Shown here: piece by piece, positions 1 through 7,410 of the stretch
Layout: the number at the start of each line of letters is the position of its first letter
Numbering within the stretch: the first letter of the stretch is position 1
Source: an uncultured Prevotellaceae bacterium
GTDB lineage: Bacteria > Bacteroidota > Bacteroidia > Bacteroidales > Bacteroidaceae
Direction: 5' to 3'
Assembly (NCBI GenBank): GCA_902800595.1
Contig: CADCFA010000011.1
Coordinates: forward strand, 1-64,000
Length of the DNA stretch: 64,000 bases
The notes under the pieces: generated by a model
Told to the model about the DNA's origin: nothing
Seen by the model: the letters and a program-made list of their open reading frames with translations, nothing else
Database searches by the model: none
Position numbers and translations under genes: made by a program

Positions 1-5
1 AACCT

Positions 6-82
6 GCTTCAGTAGCTCAGTTGGTTAGAGCACCTGACTGTTAATCAGGGGGTCGTTGGTTCAAGCCCATCCTGAAGCGCCA
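6..82 (+). tRNA. tRNA-Asn (GTT)
   Basis: A full cloverleaf can be folded. The acceptor stem is GCTTCAG (6-12) with CTGAAGC (72-78). The anticodon stem is CCTGA/TCAGG with loop CTGTTAA, giving anticodon GTT. The 3' CCA is encoded (80-82). The T stem is GTTGG/CCATC, which leaves one U-U mismatch at its second pair (positions 56 and 70). A strong hairpin follows at 90-118. The VapE-like cassette begins about 500 bp downstream. Confidence 0.96.
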
Positions 83-89
83 AAGAATG

Positions 90-125
90 AGTCCTGTAGG
101 TCAATGACTTACGGGACTTTTCTTT
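90..125 (+). terminator. Intrinsic terminator of tRNA-Asn
   Basis: AGTCCTGTA (90-98) pairs with TACGGGACT (110-118) with one T-G pair. The inner bases extend the stem by two or three pairs. The run TTTTCTTTTT follows directly. Confidence 0.85.
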
Positions 126-432
126 TTCTCACATTTCAAATTTGCACCCAAATTGTAGCCAATTCTGAATATTACCTATGAATTTTTTGCAATATTTCCC
201 ACTTTTTGTGTGCTTGTGTAGTTGATTATTATCTTCATTCCTGTTACACCTTCAACAAGGATTGCTACTTCCCCATACCTTTGCTCCTTCCAGTCAAGGA
301 GTTGCTGATATATTTTTCGCTTCATAACGATGTCGCTTGCACCTTTTTGAGATTTTCTCCAAGTTTTTCGGCAAAAATATCGAAGTTTTCATTGTTTTTC
401 TTCTCGTTATAAACTAAAGTTTCTCAAAAAGT

Positions 433-463
433 TGCATAATCCGACAACTTTTATTATCTTTGC
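433..463 (+). promoter_or_regulatory. Distal promoter ahead of the VapE cassette
   Basis: TTG (433-435), 20 bases, then TATCTTTG (456-463): a Bacteroidetes-type promoter. It lies 500 bases upstream of the helicase gene, so a transcript from here would run through the whole repeat array before any long reading frame. Confidence 0.6.
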
Positions 464-586
464 ACCCATGACAAACAAAGTCGAGTCAACATGAATTAAA
501 AATAAGTTTAACCCCAGGTCAACCCTTATCACAAATAAGGCTCCAAGTAGTCAACTAAAATCTTAAACTACAAGCTTTAAAGGAAG
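464..586 (+). other. Non-coding leader with possible RNA structure
   Basis: There is no credible gene here. The hexamer GTCAAC occurs three times at even spacing (485, 518, 550). CCTTAT (524-529) can pair with ATAAGG (535-540) around a five-base loop. An outer AGTTTAA near 505 can pair with TTAAACT near 563. This stretch could be a structured leader RNA. It does not recur in the second cassette copy near 59.6 kb. Confidence 0.3.
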
Positions 587-667
587 TTCCCTGTATGGGA
601 ATGTTTGATTCCCAGTATGGGAATATTATGTTCCCAACGTGGGAACATTTGGTTCCCTTAATGGGAA
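587..667. repeat. Four palindromes TTCCC-N5-GGGAA at a 22-bp period
   Basis: The TTCCC arms start at 587, 609, 631 and 653, an exact 22-bp step. Each is followed by five variable bases (TGTAT, AGTAT, AACGT, TTAAT) and GGGAA. The step is close to two helical turns, so bound proteins would sit on one face. The same four-unit array, with the third and fourth cores identical, recurs at 59612-59692. The layout resembles iterons or a cooperative operator; which one is not determined. Confidence 0.9.
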
Positions 668-698
668 TGTTTTTCGCAAAAGAAGAGAAGCCACCCAA

Positions 699-763
699 CA
701 CCTAATGTATCACCTAACAGAACACCTAACAATCTCCTAACAAACACCTAACATACATCTAAC
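699..763 (+). repeat. Left arm: six CACCTAAC-type units
   Basis: The units start at 699, 711, 723, 734, 745 and 756 and vary slightly (CACCTAAT, CACCTAAC, CTCCTAAC, CATCTAAC). The period is 11-12 bp, one helical turn. They point towards the helicase gene. Reverse-complement units (GTTAGGTG) lie just after that gene at 2192-2295, so the gene sits between inverted arrays. Confidence 0.9.
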
Positions 764-834
764 ATCGGCCTTTTACCTTATTAATAAAAAAAGCACATTT
801 GTCGCGAAAAAACTGGTAAATAATTGGCAAAATA

Positions 835-866
835 TTTGGAATTGCTAAAAAAATTTTGTATCTTTG
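835..866 (+). promoter_or_regulatory. Promoter of the VapE-like gene
   Basis: TTTG (835-838), exactly 20 bases, then TATCTTTG (859-866). Transcription should start near 870, leaving a leader of about 110 bases before the ATG at 980. Confidence 0.8.
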
Positions 867-979
867 CACACCGAAAGCGGAAGCGATTCTGCTCACAAAA
901 ACGAAAAACGCTGTGGAAAGCGCAAATCGTACTAAGGAAACGGAATTAAGGAAGTAACTTATTATTTAATCATATCTCT

Positions 980-2188
980 ATGAGTAAGAAAAATCTTATC
1001 ATGGGAGAGGTTATGAATGCCTCTCTCGAAACAACGCTCGCCATCGAGCTGTTTCTTAATGACAACTACCTCTTCCGTCACAATGTGCTGAACGGAAAGG
1101 TGGAGTTTGCTATCAAGTCTGAAGACCATGAGCCTGTTTCCCGTCCACTGACTCAGGAGGCCCTCAACAGCATCATCCGCAGGGCCAAAAAGGAGCAGGT
1201 GTGCGAGAAAGGCAGTCCGAAGACGGAGATTATGGAGTTTGTACATTCTGAGGATGTGCAGACTTATGATCCCATCGGCGACTATCTGGCGAACCTGCCC
1301 AAATGGGACGGACAGAACCACATCGCCAAGCTCTTCAACCGCTTGCCTGGCATCACTTCTGAACAGCAGGGGTTCCTGACCATCTGGCTGCGATCCGTCG
1401 TGGCCCACTGGCTTCAGATGGACCAGCTGCACGGCAATGAGTGTGTGCCGACGCTGATTGGCGCTCAGGGCTGTGGCAAGACCACCTATTTCCATCGGCT
1501 GCTGCCACCATCGTTGCGACAGTATTATCTGGACCACCTGAACCTCTCGAACAAGTTCGATAAGGAGATGGCGCTGACGAACAATCTGCTGGTGAACCTC
1601 GATGAGCTCGATGCCATCCGTCGCTCTCAGCATGCAGCCCTGAAACAGACACTCTCGAAGAGCAAAGTCAACGGGCGACCCATCTATGGAGCCTCACAGG
1701 AAGACAGGCCTCGCTATGCCTCGTTTGTGGCTACCACAAACAATCCCCATCCGCTGACGGATGCCACAGGTAGTCGTCGTTATATCTGCCTGACGATTCC
1801 CAATGGGCAGTATATCGACAACTCGGGGGAGATCGACTACGGGCAGCTTTATGCCCAGGTGGTTTACGAGCTGACAGTTGCCAAGACGCCTTATTGGTTT
1901 GACAACAGTGAGGTGGCGCGTATTCAGGAGCTGAACCAGAACTATCTGGAACAGAAAGACATTGCTGAGATGGTGGAAATCTGCTTCCGCAAGCCTCATG
2001 AGGGTGAAGCTGCCAAGTCGATGAACTCGAAGATGATGCTGAAGTACATGCAGAAGGACTATCCTTCGGTGGAGATCAACCACAGCAACCGCATCAAGGT
2101 GGGACTGGCGATGAAGTCGCTGGGCTACGAGTGGACAGACCAAAGCAATGTTCCTTTCTACAAAGTCGTACCCATCACAGCAGCCTGA
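980..2188 (+). CDS. VapE-like P-loop helicase/primase-type protein
   Basis: A 402-residue protein of the virulence-associated protein E family (VapE, PF05272). These are superfamily-3-like ATPases that act in replication of phage satellites and other mobile elements. The Walker A motif GAQGCGKT is at residues 161-168, and a Walker B strand ending LLVNLDEL is at 203-210. A polar sensor motif ATTNN lies near residue 252. The C-terminal ~70 residues look like the domain often found after VapE in Bacteroidales (I recall it as DUF3874). No primase domain is apparent at the N terminus, so a partner would be needed for priming. The gene lies between inverted octamer arrays and has its own promoter (835-866). 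The role in DNA replication of the cassette is inferred from the family. Confidence 0.82.
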   Translation: MSKKNLIMGEVMNASLETTLAIELFLNDNYLFRHNVLNGKVEFAIKSEDHEPVSRPLTQEALNSIIRRAKKEQVCEKGSPKTEIMEFVHSEDVQTYDPIGDYLANLPKWDGQNHIAKLFNRLPGITSEQQGFLTIWLRSVVAHWLQMDQLHGNECVPTLIGAQGCGKTTYFHRLLPPSLRQYYLDHLNLSNKFDKEMALTNNLLVNLDELDAIRRSQHAALKQTLSKSKVNGRPIYGASQEDRPRYASFVATTNNPHPLTDATGSRRYICLTIPNGQYIDNSGEIDYGQLYAQVVYELTVAKTPYWFDNSEVARIQELNQNYLEQKDIAEMVEICFRKPHEGEAAKSMNSKMMLKYMQKDYPSVEINHSNRIKVGLAMKSLGYEWTDQSNVPFYKVVPITAA

Positions 2189-2191
2189 GAT

Positions 2192-2295
2192 GTTAGATGA
2201 CATGTTAGGTGTTTGTTAGGTGTTTAAGCGCCTTTTCAGATGCTAACATTCACAAAATGAGGTAGTTAACAGACATCGATGTTAGATGTTAGGTG
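2192..2295 (+). repeat. Right arm: GTTAGGTG-type units
   Basis: Units GTTAGATG (2192), GTTAGGTG (2204), GTTAGGTG (2215), GTTAGATG (2281) and GTTAGGTG (2288) are the reverse complement of the left-arm octamers. The first three are spaced 11-12 bp. Between the two clusters is a 58-bp stretch that is also partly conserved in the second copy (59829-59886). The last units end 31 bp before the next start codon and so may also lie in that gene's 5' region. Confidence 0.88.
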
Positions 2296-2325
2296 TTTCA
2301 CAGAAAAAAAATGAAAAATAAGAAT

Positions 2326-2766
2326 ATGGAAGAGAAAGAACTGAAAGCGAAAGACATTCCTTGGGGTTATGCCAAGTGTTTTAACGATGCATGCAGTCTG
2401 AAGGACAAGTGCTTGCACCATCTGGCCCGACTGATGAAATCGGATGGGCGTGATATCGGTCAGGCTGTGTTTCCAACCGCCTGGCAGGACGGCGAGTGCC
2501 GATGTTTCAGTGAGAAGAAACTGGTGAAGAAGGCCTGGGGCTTCTCTAAGCTCTATGATAAGATCCCCTATCGTGACAGGGCTGAGGCACGCCAGTGTGT
2601 AAGGAGTTACTTCAGTAGTGGCAACGGACCATACTATCGTGCCCATCACGGCGAAAACAAGCTATCGCCCAAACAGCAGGCGGACATTCTGGCAATCATC
2701 GCCAAGTTCTGTCCCATCGATGGCGTCAGGTTCGACCACTATGTGACAGACTGGGACTTTGGTTAA
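2326..2766 (+). CDS. Small Cys-containing protein, DUF6078-like
   Basis: A 146-residue soluble protein. I recognise it only as a Bacteroidales domain of unknown function (DUF6078 from memory). The N-terminal half carries cysteines in a spaced set (CFNDACSLKDKCL, then GECRCF), suggesting a metal-binding or structural cluster. The start is set at the ATG at 2326 because the truncated second copy (59934) keeps this ATG and the next 11 codons, while the earlier in-frame ATG at 2311 is not conserved there. The gene follows the right octamer arm by about 30 bp and is probably co-transcribed with the VapE-like gene. Confidence 0.7.
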   Translation: MEEKELKAKDIPWGYAKCFNDACSLKDKCLHHLARLMKSDGRDIGQAVFPTAWQDGECRCFSEKKLVKKAWGFSKLYDKIPYRDRAEARQCVRSYFSSGNGPYYRAHHGENKLSPKQQADILAIIAKFCPIDGVRFDHYVTDWDFG

Positions 2767-2787
2767 TCAGGCACGATAAAGACAATA

Positions 2788-3447
2788 TTACTTGATGAGT
2801 TTCACGATCTGCTTTTCGGAGGCTTCTGGGAGCAGTTTCTTCAGGTGGGCCAGCATACGCTCGAACGACTCCTGGGGTGTACGGGGACACTGACAAGCCT
2901 CGCGCCCAAGCAGGCGCTCTGGTGTGGTGAGCAGCGACCAGCCCCAGCCGTATTCATGTCCATGTCGATCCTGAGGATAGACAAAATCCTCCGTGATGAT
3001 GCGGCAGGCCATCTGAAGTCGGGTGATATACGCATCGAAACGGCTACGCATCTTCGGACCATTGAAGCCGCAGGCTGCTCGCAGCTCACGGGTGATCATG
3101 CTGCCCTGTTCATTCAAGGTAAACAGGATTGCTTCTTCAATGGAGCCCTCCTGTGGTATCGGATGCTGACTGCGCCGATAATTACAGAGATCAGGCCACC
3201 AGGCACGACTGACGAAGCCTGCCTTGCCTGCAAAGAACTTGCCATAGACACAGTTACCCTCCGTGACGATCGGACCCTTCCACTTCCACAACGGCCAGTC
3301 CCAACCACCATCAGGAAAGACCACATACCGACAGTCATCATCCACCAGATCCTCAGCCGAATAGCCCCTGACGCCACTATCGAGCAAAGGCAGGAACCCC
3401 ACCTGCTGGATTAGTGCCATCAACTCTGGACAAGAATGTATCTCCAT
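2788..3447 (-). CDS. AlkZ-related protein
   Basis: A 219-residue protein resembling the group annotated as AlkZ-related, distant relatives of the winged-helix DNA glycosylase AlkZ/YcaQ. Visible marks are a GKFFAGKAGF segment, then WWPDLCNYRR, and a C-terminal winged-helix-like half running from about SIEEAILFTLNEQG to YGWGWSLLTTPERLLG. Glycosylase activity is not shown; a role in DNA repair or binding is an inference from the name-giving family. The start at 3447 is preceded by AAGGA at the right distance. A TAATTTTG element (minus strand, 3483-3490) would put the transcription start between this ATG and the upstream in-frame ATG at 3516, which argues against the longer form. Confidence 0.65.
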   Translation of the reverse strand: MEIHSCPELMALIQQVGFLPLLDSGVRGYSAEDLVDDDCRYVVFPDGGWDWPLWKWKGPIVTEGNCVYGKFFAGKAGFVSRAWWPDLCNYRRSQHPIPQEGSIEEAILFTLNEQGSMITRELRAACGFNGPKMRSRFDAYITRLQMACRIITEDFVYPQDRHGHEYGWGWSLLTTPERLLGREACQCPRTPQESFERMLAHLKKLLPEASEKQIVKLIK

Positions 3448-3509
3448 CTGTTTCATCCTTAATAATACTGAATATGATGATGCAAAATTAGGCATTATTT
3501 TCCAAATAA

Positions 3510-3617
3510 AAAGCAAAAAAAAGTAATTTCAACGGATTAATTCAAAATAAAAACTGTATATTTGCACAACTTAAAGTTAACTGATATGGAAAAAAGATCT
3601 TTATGGATGCTGACCGC
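3510..3617 (+). repeat. Promoter plus signal-peptide cassette, copy A
   Basis: About 108 bp that recur almost unchanged at 6162-6268. The block includes a promoter -7 element (TATATTTG at 3557-3564), a short leader and the first ten codons of a signal peptide (MEKRSLWMLT). Copy A drives the decayed serine hydrolase gene. The two copies are direct repeats flanking the AmmeMemoRadiSam genes. Confidence 0.85.
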
Positions 3618-3842
3618 TGTGGTGCTGGTGGCACTCGTGGCAGGTAAGAGCAATGCGAAGGAACGGGCAGAGGTGACAAATCTGCCACGTGTAGAAACCC
3701 CTGACAGTGTGAAGACGGTGCCAGAGGGCAGTATATCATCGTGCTACCAGAGAGGAATGCCGTCATTGCCATCACCTCAGATGTCGAGGACTTGCAGGGC
3801 GAACTGAATCTCGTGTGGGAGCGTATCCTTCCGATACTTTAA
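3586..3842 (+). pseudogene. Decayed secreted serine hydrolase (class C beta-lactamase type), internal deletion
   Basis: The reading frame from the ATG at 3586 gives a signal peptide (MEKRSLWMLTAVVLVALVAG) and about 25 further residues. It then runs out of register to a stop. In the next frame, from 3729 to the TAA at 3840-3842, the sequence reads QYIIVLPERNAVIAIT and ends LVWERILPIL. That is the typical C-terminal tail of secreted serine hydrolases of the beta-lactamase/PBP4 fold. The catalytic core (SxxK, YxN) is absent. So the gene is the two ends of a hydrolase joined by a large out-of-frame deletion. Its promoter may now serve the AmmeMemoRadiSam genes 13 bp downstream. Confidence 0.72.
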
Positions 3843-3854
3843 AGAATAGAGAGG

Positions 3855-5300
3855 ATGATGAATATGCGTAACGGACAGACGGAAAAGAAATCCGTGGTAA
3901 GGCCTGCTACTCAGGCAAACCTGTTCTATACGGGAGATGCCAGAGAACTACGCGAAGAGGTGGACAGTTTTCTTGCATTGAATCGTGGAAGAACTATATT
4001 TAATAATGTGGCGGCGGTCATCGTGCCCCATGCAGGCTATTATTTCTCAGGCAATGTAGCGGCTGCGGCATATATGTCGATTCCTCAGGAAAAGAAGTAT
4101 AAGCGGATTTTCCTGTTGGGGCCGAGTCACCATGAATGGCTCGACGGGGCTTCGGTGAATACGGATGCTGACTATTACGCAACACCATTGGGTCAGGTGA
4201 AAGTGGATCATGAGACGGCTATGGCTTTGACGGAAAAGGATAGCGTATTCCGCTACGAACCCAAGGCGCACGACAGAGAGCATTGCCTGGAGGTGCAGCT
4301 GCCGTTCCTGCAAAGGCGGTTTGGAGAGGATTCCATGCCTGCCATCGTGCCGATTATCATCTCTACAAACGATTTCCAGAAGTTGAAACGGATAGCAGAG
4401 ATGCTGAAGTCGTTTTTTTCTGAAGAGAACCTGTTCGTCGTCAGCAGCGACTTCGCACACTATCCGAAGTATGAGGATGCCTGCAAAGTGGATGCCCTAA
4501 CTGGCAAGGCCATTGAGAGTGGCGATGTGGAGCAGTTTATTGCCACGCTGGAGAAGAACGCACGTAGTGGTGTGCCTGGTCTGGCCACAAGTGCCTGTGG
4601 CGAACTGGCTATTGCCACGCTGATGATGATGATGGACAGCACCTATCAGGTGAAGCATCTGATATATCAGAACTCTGGTGATGCCGAGGAGTCTGATCAT
4701 AGTCGTGTGGTCGGCTATCATGCGTTTGCCATCATTCGCAACGGACAAGCACTGACGGATACGGACTTTTCTTTATCGAATGACGAGAAGCGGTTATTGA
4801 AGGAGATTGCGCTGACAAGTATCAAGGACTCTCTTGGAGGTAAGCCGATCGTAGCACATCCGTCGCTGACGGCTACCCTCCAGCAGAAGTGTGGTGCATT
4901 TGTATCGTTGCATAAAGATGGACGGCTTCGTGGTTGTATCGGGCACTTTGGCGAAGATGTGCCTTTGCATGAGATTGTGGCAGAGATGGCGCGTGCAGCT
5001 GCCTTCGAAGACCCACGGTTCATGCCGGTGACTTACGACGAGCTGGCTGATATCGATATTGAGATTTCTGTGCTCACGCCCATGCGACGCATTCAGAGTC
5101 TGGACGAGTTTGAGTTGCATCGTCATGGCATCTATATCCGTAAGGGCTATCGCAGCGGAACCTATCTGCCACAAGTGGCCGATGAGGTGAACTGGACAAA
5201 GGAGGAGTTTGTCTGTCACTGCGCCCAGGACAAGGCAGGCATCGGATGGGATGGCTGGAAGGATGCAGAACTATATGTTTATGAAGCTATCGTGTTCTGA
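3855..5300 (+). CDS. AmmeMemoRadiSam fusion: Memo-like domain plus AMMECR1 domain
   Basis: A 481-residue fusion of the B and A components of the AmmeMemoRadiSam system. Residues about 15-295 are the Memo domain, related to extradiol dioxygenases, with metal-site segments PHAGY (58-62), GPSHHEW (89-95), EHCLEVQLPF (142-151) and SSDFAHY (197-203). Residues about 310-480 are the AMMECR1 domain with its hallmark LRGCIG (358-363). The radical SAM component follows, overlapping by one base (TGATG). The biochemical role of the trio is not settled; co-occurrence suggests an oxidative or radical modification of an unknown substrate. Three in-frame ATGs lie at the 5' end (3855, 3858, 3864); the first is used here. 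Confidence 0.9.
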   Translation: MMNMRNGQTEKKSVVRPATQANLFYTGDARELREEVDSFLALNRGRTIFNNVAAVIVPHAGYYFSGNVAAAAYMSIPQEKKYKRIFLLGPSHHEWLDGASVNTDADYYATPLGQVKVDHETAMALTEKDSVFRYEPKAHDREHCLEVQLPFLQRRFGEDSMPAIVPIIISTNDFQKLKRIAEMLKSFFSEENLFVVSSDFAHYPKYEDACKVDALTGKAIESGDVEQFIATLEKNARSGVPGLATSACGELAIATLMMMMDSTYQVKHLIYQNSGDAEESDHSRVVGYHAFAIIRNGQALTDTDFSLSNDEKRLLKEIALTSIKDSLGGKPIVAHPSLTATLQQKCGAFVSLHKDGRLRGCIGHFGEDVPLHEIVAEMARAAAFEDPRFMPVTYDELADIDIEISVLTPMRRIQSLDEFELHRHGIYIRKGYRSGTYLPQVADEVNWTKEEFVCHCAQDKAGIGWDGWKDAELYVYEAIVF

Positions 5301-6163
5301 TGGAGTGCAGATACTATAAGCAGTTGGACGATGGGAGGATAGAGTGTCAGCTCTGTCCACATCATTGCAAGATAATGAATGGTAAGACGGGCATCTGCAG
5401 AAACCGACGCAATCAGGATGGCGTGCTCATCAGCGAGGTGTATGGACAGCCTTGCTCTCTGGCCATCGACCCCATTGAAAAGAAACCGCTCTACCACTTC
5501 CATCCTGGCACCAAGTGTCTCTCAATCGCCTGTACGGGCTGCAACTTCCGATGCCTGAACTGTCAGAACTATGAGATTTCGCAGGTTGCGCCATCGGAGG
5601 TAGGGCACTATGACCTCTCACCTGAGGCCATCGTAGAACTATGCCAGCAGTACCATTGCCCAGGAATCGCCTACACTTATACAGAACCACTGACATACCT
5701 TGAATATATCACAGACACGGCTCGGATGGCTCATGAAGCAGGACTATGGAACATTCTCGTCACAGCAGGTTATGTCTGCCAGGAACCTTTGAAAGACCTG
5801 TTGCCGTATCTCGATGCAGCCAATATCGACCTGAAGAGTTTTAACGACGATATCTATAAGCAAGTTAGCGGTGGGCATCTTCAGCCTGTCCTTGACACTA
5901 TTCTCGCCATGCGTGATGCAGGGGTGTGGATAGAACTGACGAACCTCGTCATCCCTGGTGTGAATGATGACATGCAGATGATTCGCCAGATGTGCCAATG
6001 GATTGTCAGCAATGGTCTTTCCGAGAATCCCTTGCATTTCAGCCGCTTCTTCCCTCGATACAAGATGGGGGACATTACTCCAACACCTATCCACACATTA
6101 AAGGAAGCAAAGCAGATTGCACAGGAAGAAGGTATCAAGCATGTGTATTTAGGAAACATATAA
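5300..6163 (+). CDS. amrS: AmmeMemoRadiSam radical SAM enzyme
   Basis: A 287-residue radical SAM protein. The cluster-binding CxxxCxxC is C81-NFR-C85-LN-C88. An additional N-terminal cysteine set (CQLCPHHC, 16-23, and GIC at 31-33) is characteristic of the AmrS and pyruvate-formate-lyase-activase-like group. The ATG overlaps the stop of the Memo/AMMECR1 gene (TGATG), so translation is probably coupled. The stop codon TAA (6161-6163) lies at the very edge of repeat copy B. Confidence 0.92.
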   Translation: MECRYYKQLDDGRIECQLCPHHCKIMNGKTGICRNRRNQDGVLISEVYGQPCSLAIDPIEKKPLYHFHPGTKCLSIACTGCNFRCLNCQNYEISQVAPSEVGHYDLSPEAIVELCQQYHCPGIAYTYTEPLTYLEYITDTARMAHEAGLWNILVTAGYVCQEPLKDLLPYLDAANIDLKSFNDDIYKQVSGGHLQPVLDTILAMRDAGVWIELTNLVIPGVNDDMQMIRQMCQWIVSNGLSENPLHFSRFFPRYKMGDITPTPIHTLKEAKQIAQEEGIKHVYLGNI

Positions 6164-6268
6164 AGCAAAAAAAAGTAATTTCAACGGATTAATTCAAATA
6201 AAAACCGTAAATTTGCACAATTTTAAATTAACTGATATGGAAAAAAGATTCTTGTGGATGCTGACCGC
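6162..6268 (+). repeat. Promoter plus signal-peptide cassette, copy B
   Basis: About 107 bp nearly identical to 3510-3617, with one base lost from an A run and a few substitutions. It contains TAAATTTG (6208-6215) as the -7 element, the leader and the codons for MEKRFLWMLT. It begins exactly at the amrS stop codon and supplies both promoter and signal peptide to the GH3 lipoprotein gene. Confidence 0.85.
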
Positions 6269-7388
6269 CATCTTGACTTGCGGTCTGACGATAACTTCCT
6301 GCTCAAACAATGACACGCCAAGTTTGCCGCAGGATGAGGTGGAAGCCCAACTCTCAAAGATGACACTGCGTGAGAAAGTGGGACAGATGTTCTTCGTACG
6401 CATGGAAACACTTGACACTACCATTCACTGGAATGCCTATTCTGACCTTCAGGACAATCCTATCCTTGAGGTGAACAAGACCATGCGCGATGTGAACGCA
6501 AACTATCCCATCGGCGGACTCATCCTCTATGCGTGGAATATCGACGACGAGGCGCAACTGGCGAAGTTAATCCCTCAGATACGGGCCCTGAACGGCAATC
6601 CCCTGCTCTGTATCGACGAGGAGGGAGGTCGTGTGTCACGCCTCGCCAACAACCCCAACTTCGACGTCAAGAAGTATGAGTCGATGGCTGCCATCGGGGC
6701 TACGGGCGACCCGAACAATGCCTACGAGTGCGGCAACACCATCGGCACCTATCTGAAATACTACGGTTTTGACATCGACTTCGCACCTGTAGCCGATGTG
6801 AACACCAATCCTGACAATATCATTATCGGTCCCCGTGCCTTCAGCGACGACCCTCAGGTGGCTGCGCCGATGGTGACCAGCTATCTGCAAGGTCTGAAGG
6901 ATGCAGGTATCACAGGCTGTATCAAGCACTTCCCCGGTCATGGTGACACGAAGACCGACACACATTTCGGTTACGCATCGACTCAGAAAACGTGGAAAGA
7001 GATGATGGATTGTGAGATGGTGACCTTCAAGGCTGGCATCAAATGGGGCTGCCAGTTGATTATGACCGCTCATATCGGTGCGCCGAATGTCACAGGTTCA
7101 GATATCCCCAGCACGATGTCGTCAGTGATCCTGCAAGACAAGCTGCGCGGCGAACTGGGCTACCAGAACATCATCATCACCGATGGTATGGAGATGGGTG
7201 CCATCACCCAGCAGTTCTCGAGTGCCGAGGCTGCCGTGAGGAGCATCCAGGCTGGTGTTGACATTGTGTTGGGTCCGAAGAATCTTGTGGAGGCCTTCGA
7301 TGCCGTCATCGATGCCGTCAACAAGGGCACCATCAGTGAGGAGCGTATCAACCAGAGCGTGCGCCGAATACTGAAAATGAGGCAATAA
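6237..7388 (+). CDS. Glycoside hydrolase family 3 lipoprotein (NagZ-like)
   Basis: A 383-residue lipoprotein with signal peptide and lipobox ITSC (Cys22). It is a GH3 N-terminal barrel: the KHFPGHGD motif at 230-237 and the nucleophile region DGMEM (Asp316) match beta-N-acetylglucosaminidases such as NagZ and its secreted homologues. There is no C-terminal GH3 domain, which is normal for this branch. The likely substrate is a GlcNAc-containing glycan or peptidoglycan fragment at the cell surface or in the periplasm. The start is the ATG at 6237 because the promoter -7 element (6208-6215) lies over the upstream extension. Promoter and leader come from repeat copy B. Confidence 0.9.
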   Translation: MEKRFLWMLTAILTCGLTITSCSNNDTPSLPQDEVEAQLSKMTLREKVGQMFFVRMETLDTTIHWNAYSDLQDNPILEVNKTMRDVNANYPIGGLILYAWNIDDEAQLAKLIPQIRALNGNPLLCIDEEGGRVSRLANNPNFDVKKYESMAAIGATGDPNNAYECGNTIGTYLKYYGFDIDFAPVADVNTNPDNIIIGPRAFSDDPQVAAPMVTSYLQGLKDAGITGCIKHFPGHGDTKTDTHFGYASTQKTWKEMMDCEMVTFKAGIKWGCQLIMTAHIGAPNVTGSDIPSTMSSVILQDKLRGELGYQNIIITDGMEMGAITQQFSSAEAAVRSIQAGVDIVLGPKNLVEAFDAVIDAVNKGTISEERINQSVRRILKMRQ

Positions 7389-7410
7389 GCCAGCATTCGT
7401 TCGTATAAAC

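Larger units (their letters stand above)
587..2766 (+). mobile_element. Repeat-bounded VapE/DUF6078 cassette (intact copy)
   Basis: This is a unit made of a 22-bp-period palindrome array, a left CACCTAAC arm, a promoter, a VapE-like helicase gene, a right GTTAGGTG arm and a small Cys-containing gene. A second copy of the non-coding parts, in the same order and orientation, lies at 59612-59975 with the helicase gene missing. Recurrence of the scaffold within 60 kb suggests a mobile or recombining unit. No integrase or transposase gene is visible, and I could not define terminal repeats or a target duplication, so the ends given are those of the shared sequence and the last gene. Confidence 0.6.

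Noticed and set aside
206..412. Open frame of 68 codons after tRNA-Asn
   Set aside because: Cys/Phe/Leu-rich translation of an A+T-rich spacer, no promoter directly upstream and no recognisable domain.
469..495. Eight-codon frame right after the first promoter
   Set aside because: It starts 5 bp after the -7 element and could be a leader peptide, but there is no codon pattern pointing to attenuation.
699..763. Regular short repeats that might be a CRISPR array
   Set aside because: Units are 8 bp with 3-4-bp gaps, so there are no spacers of 25-40 bp, and no cas genes are near. The same holds for the 22-bp palindromes.
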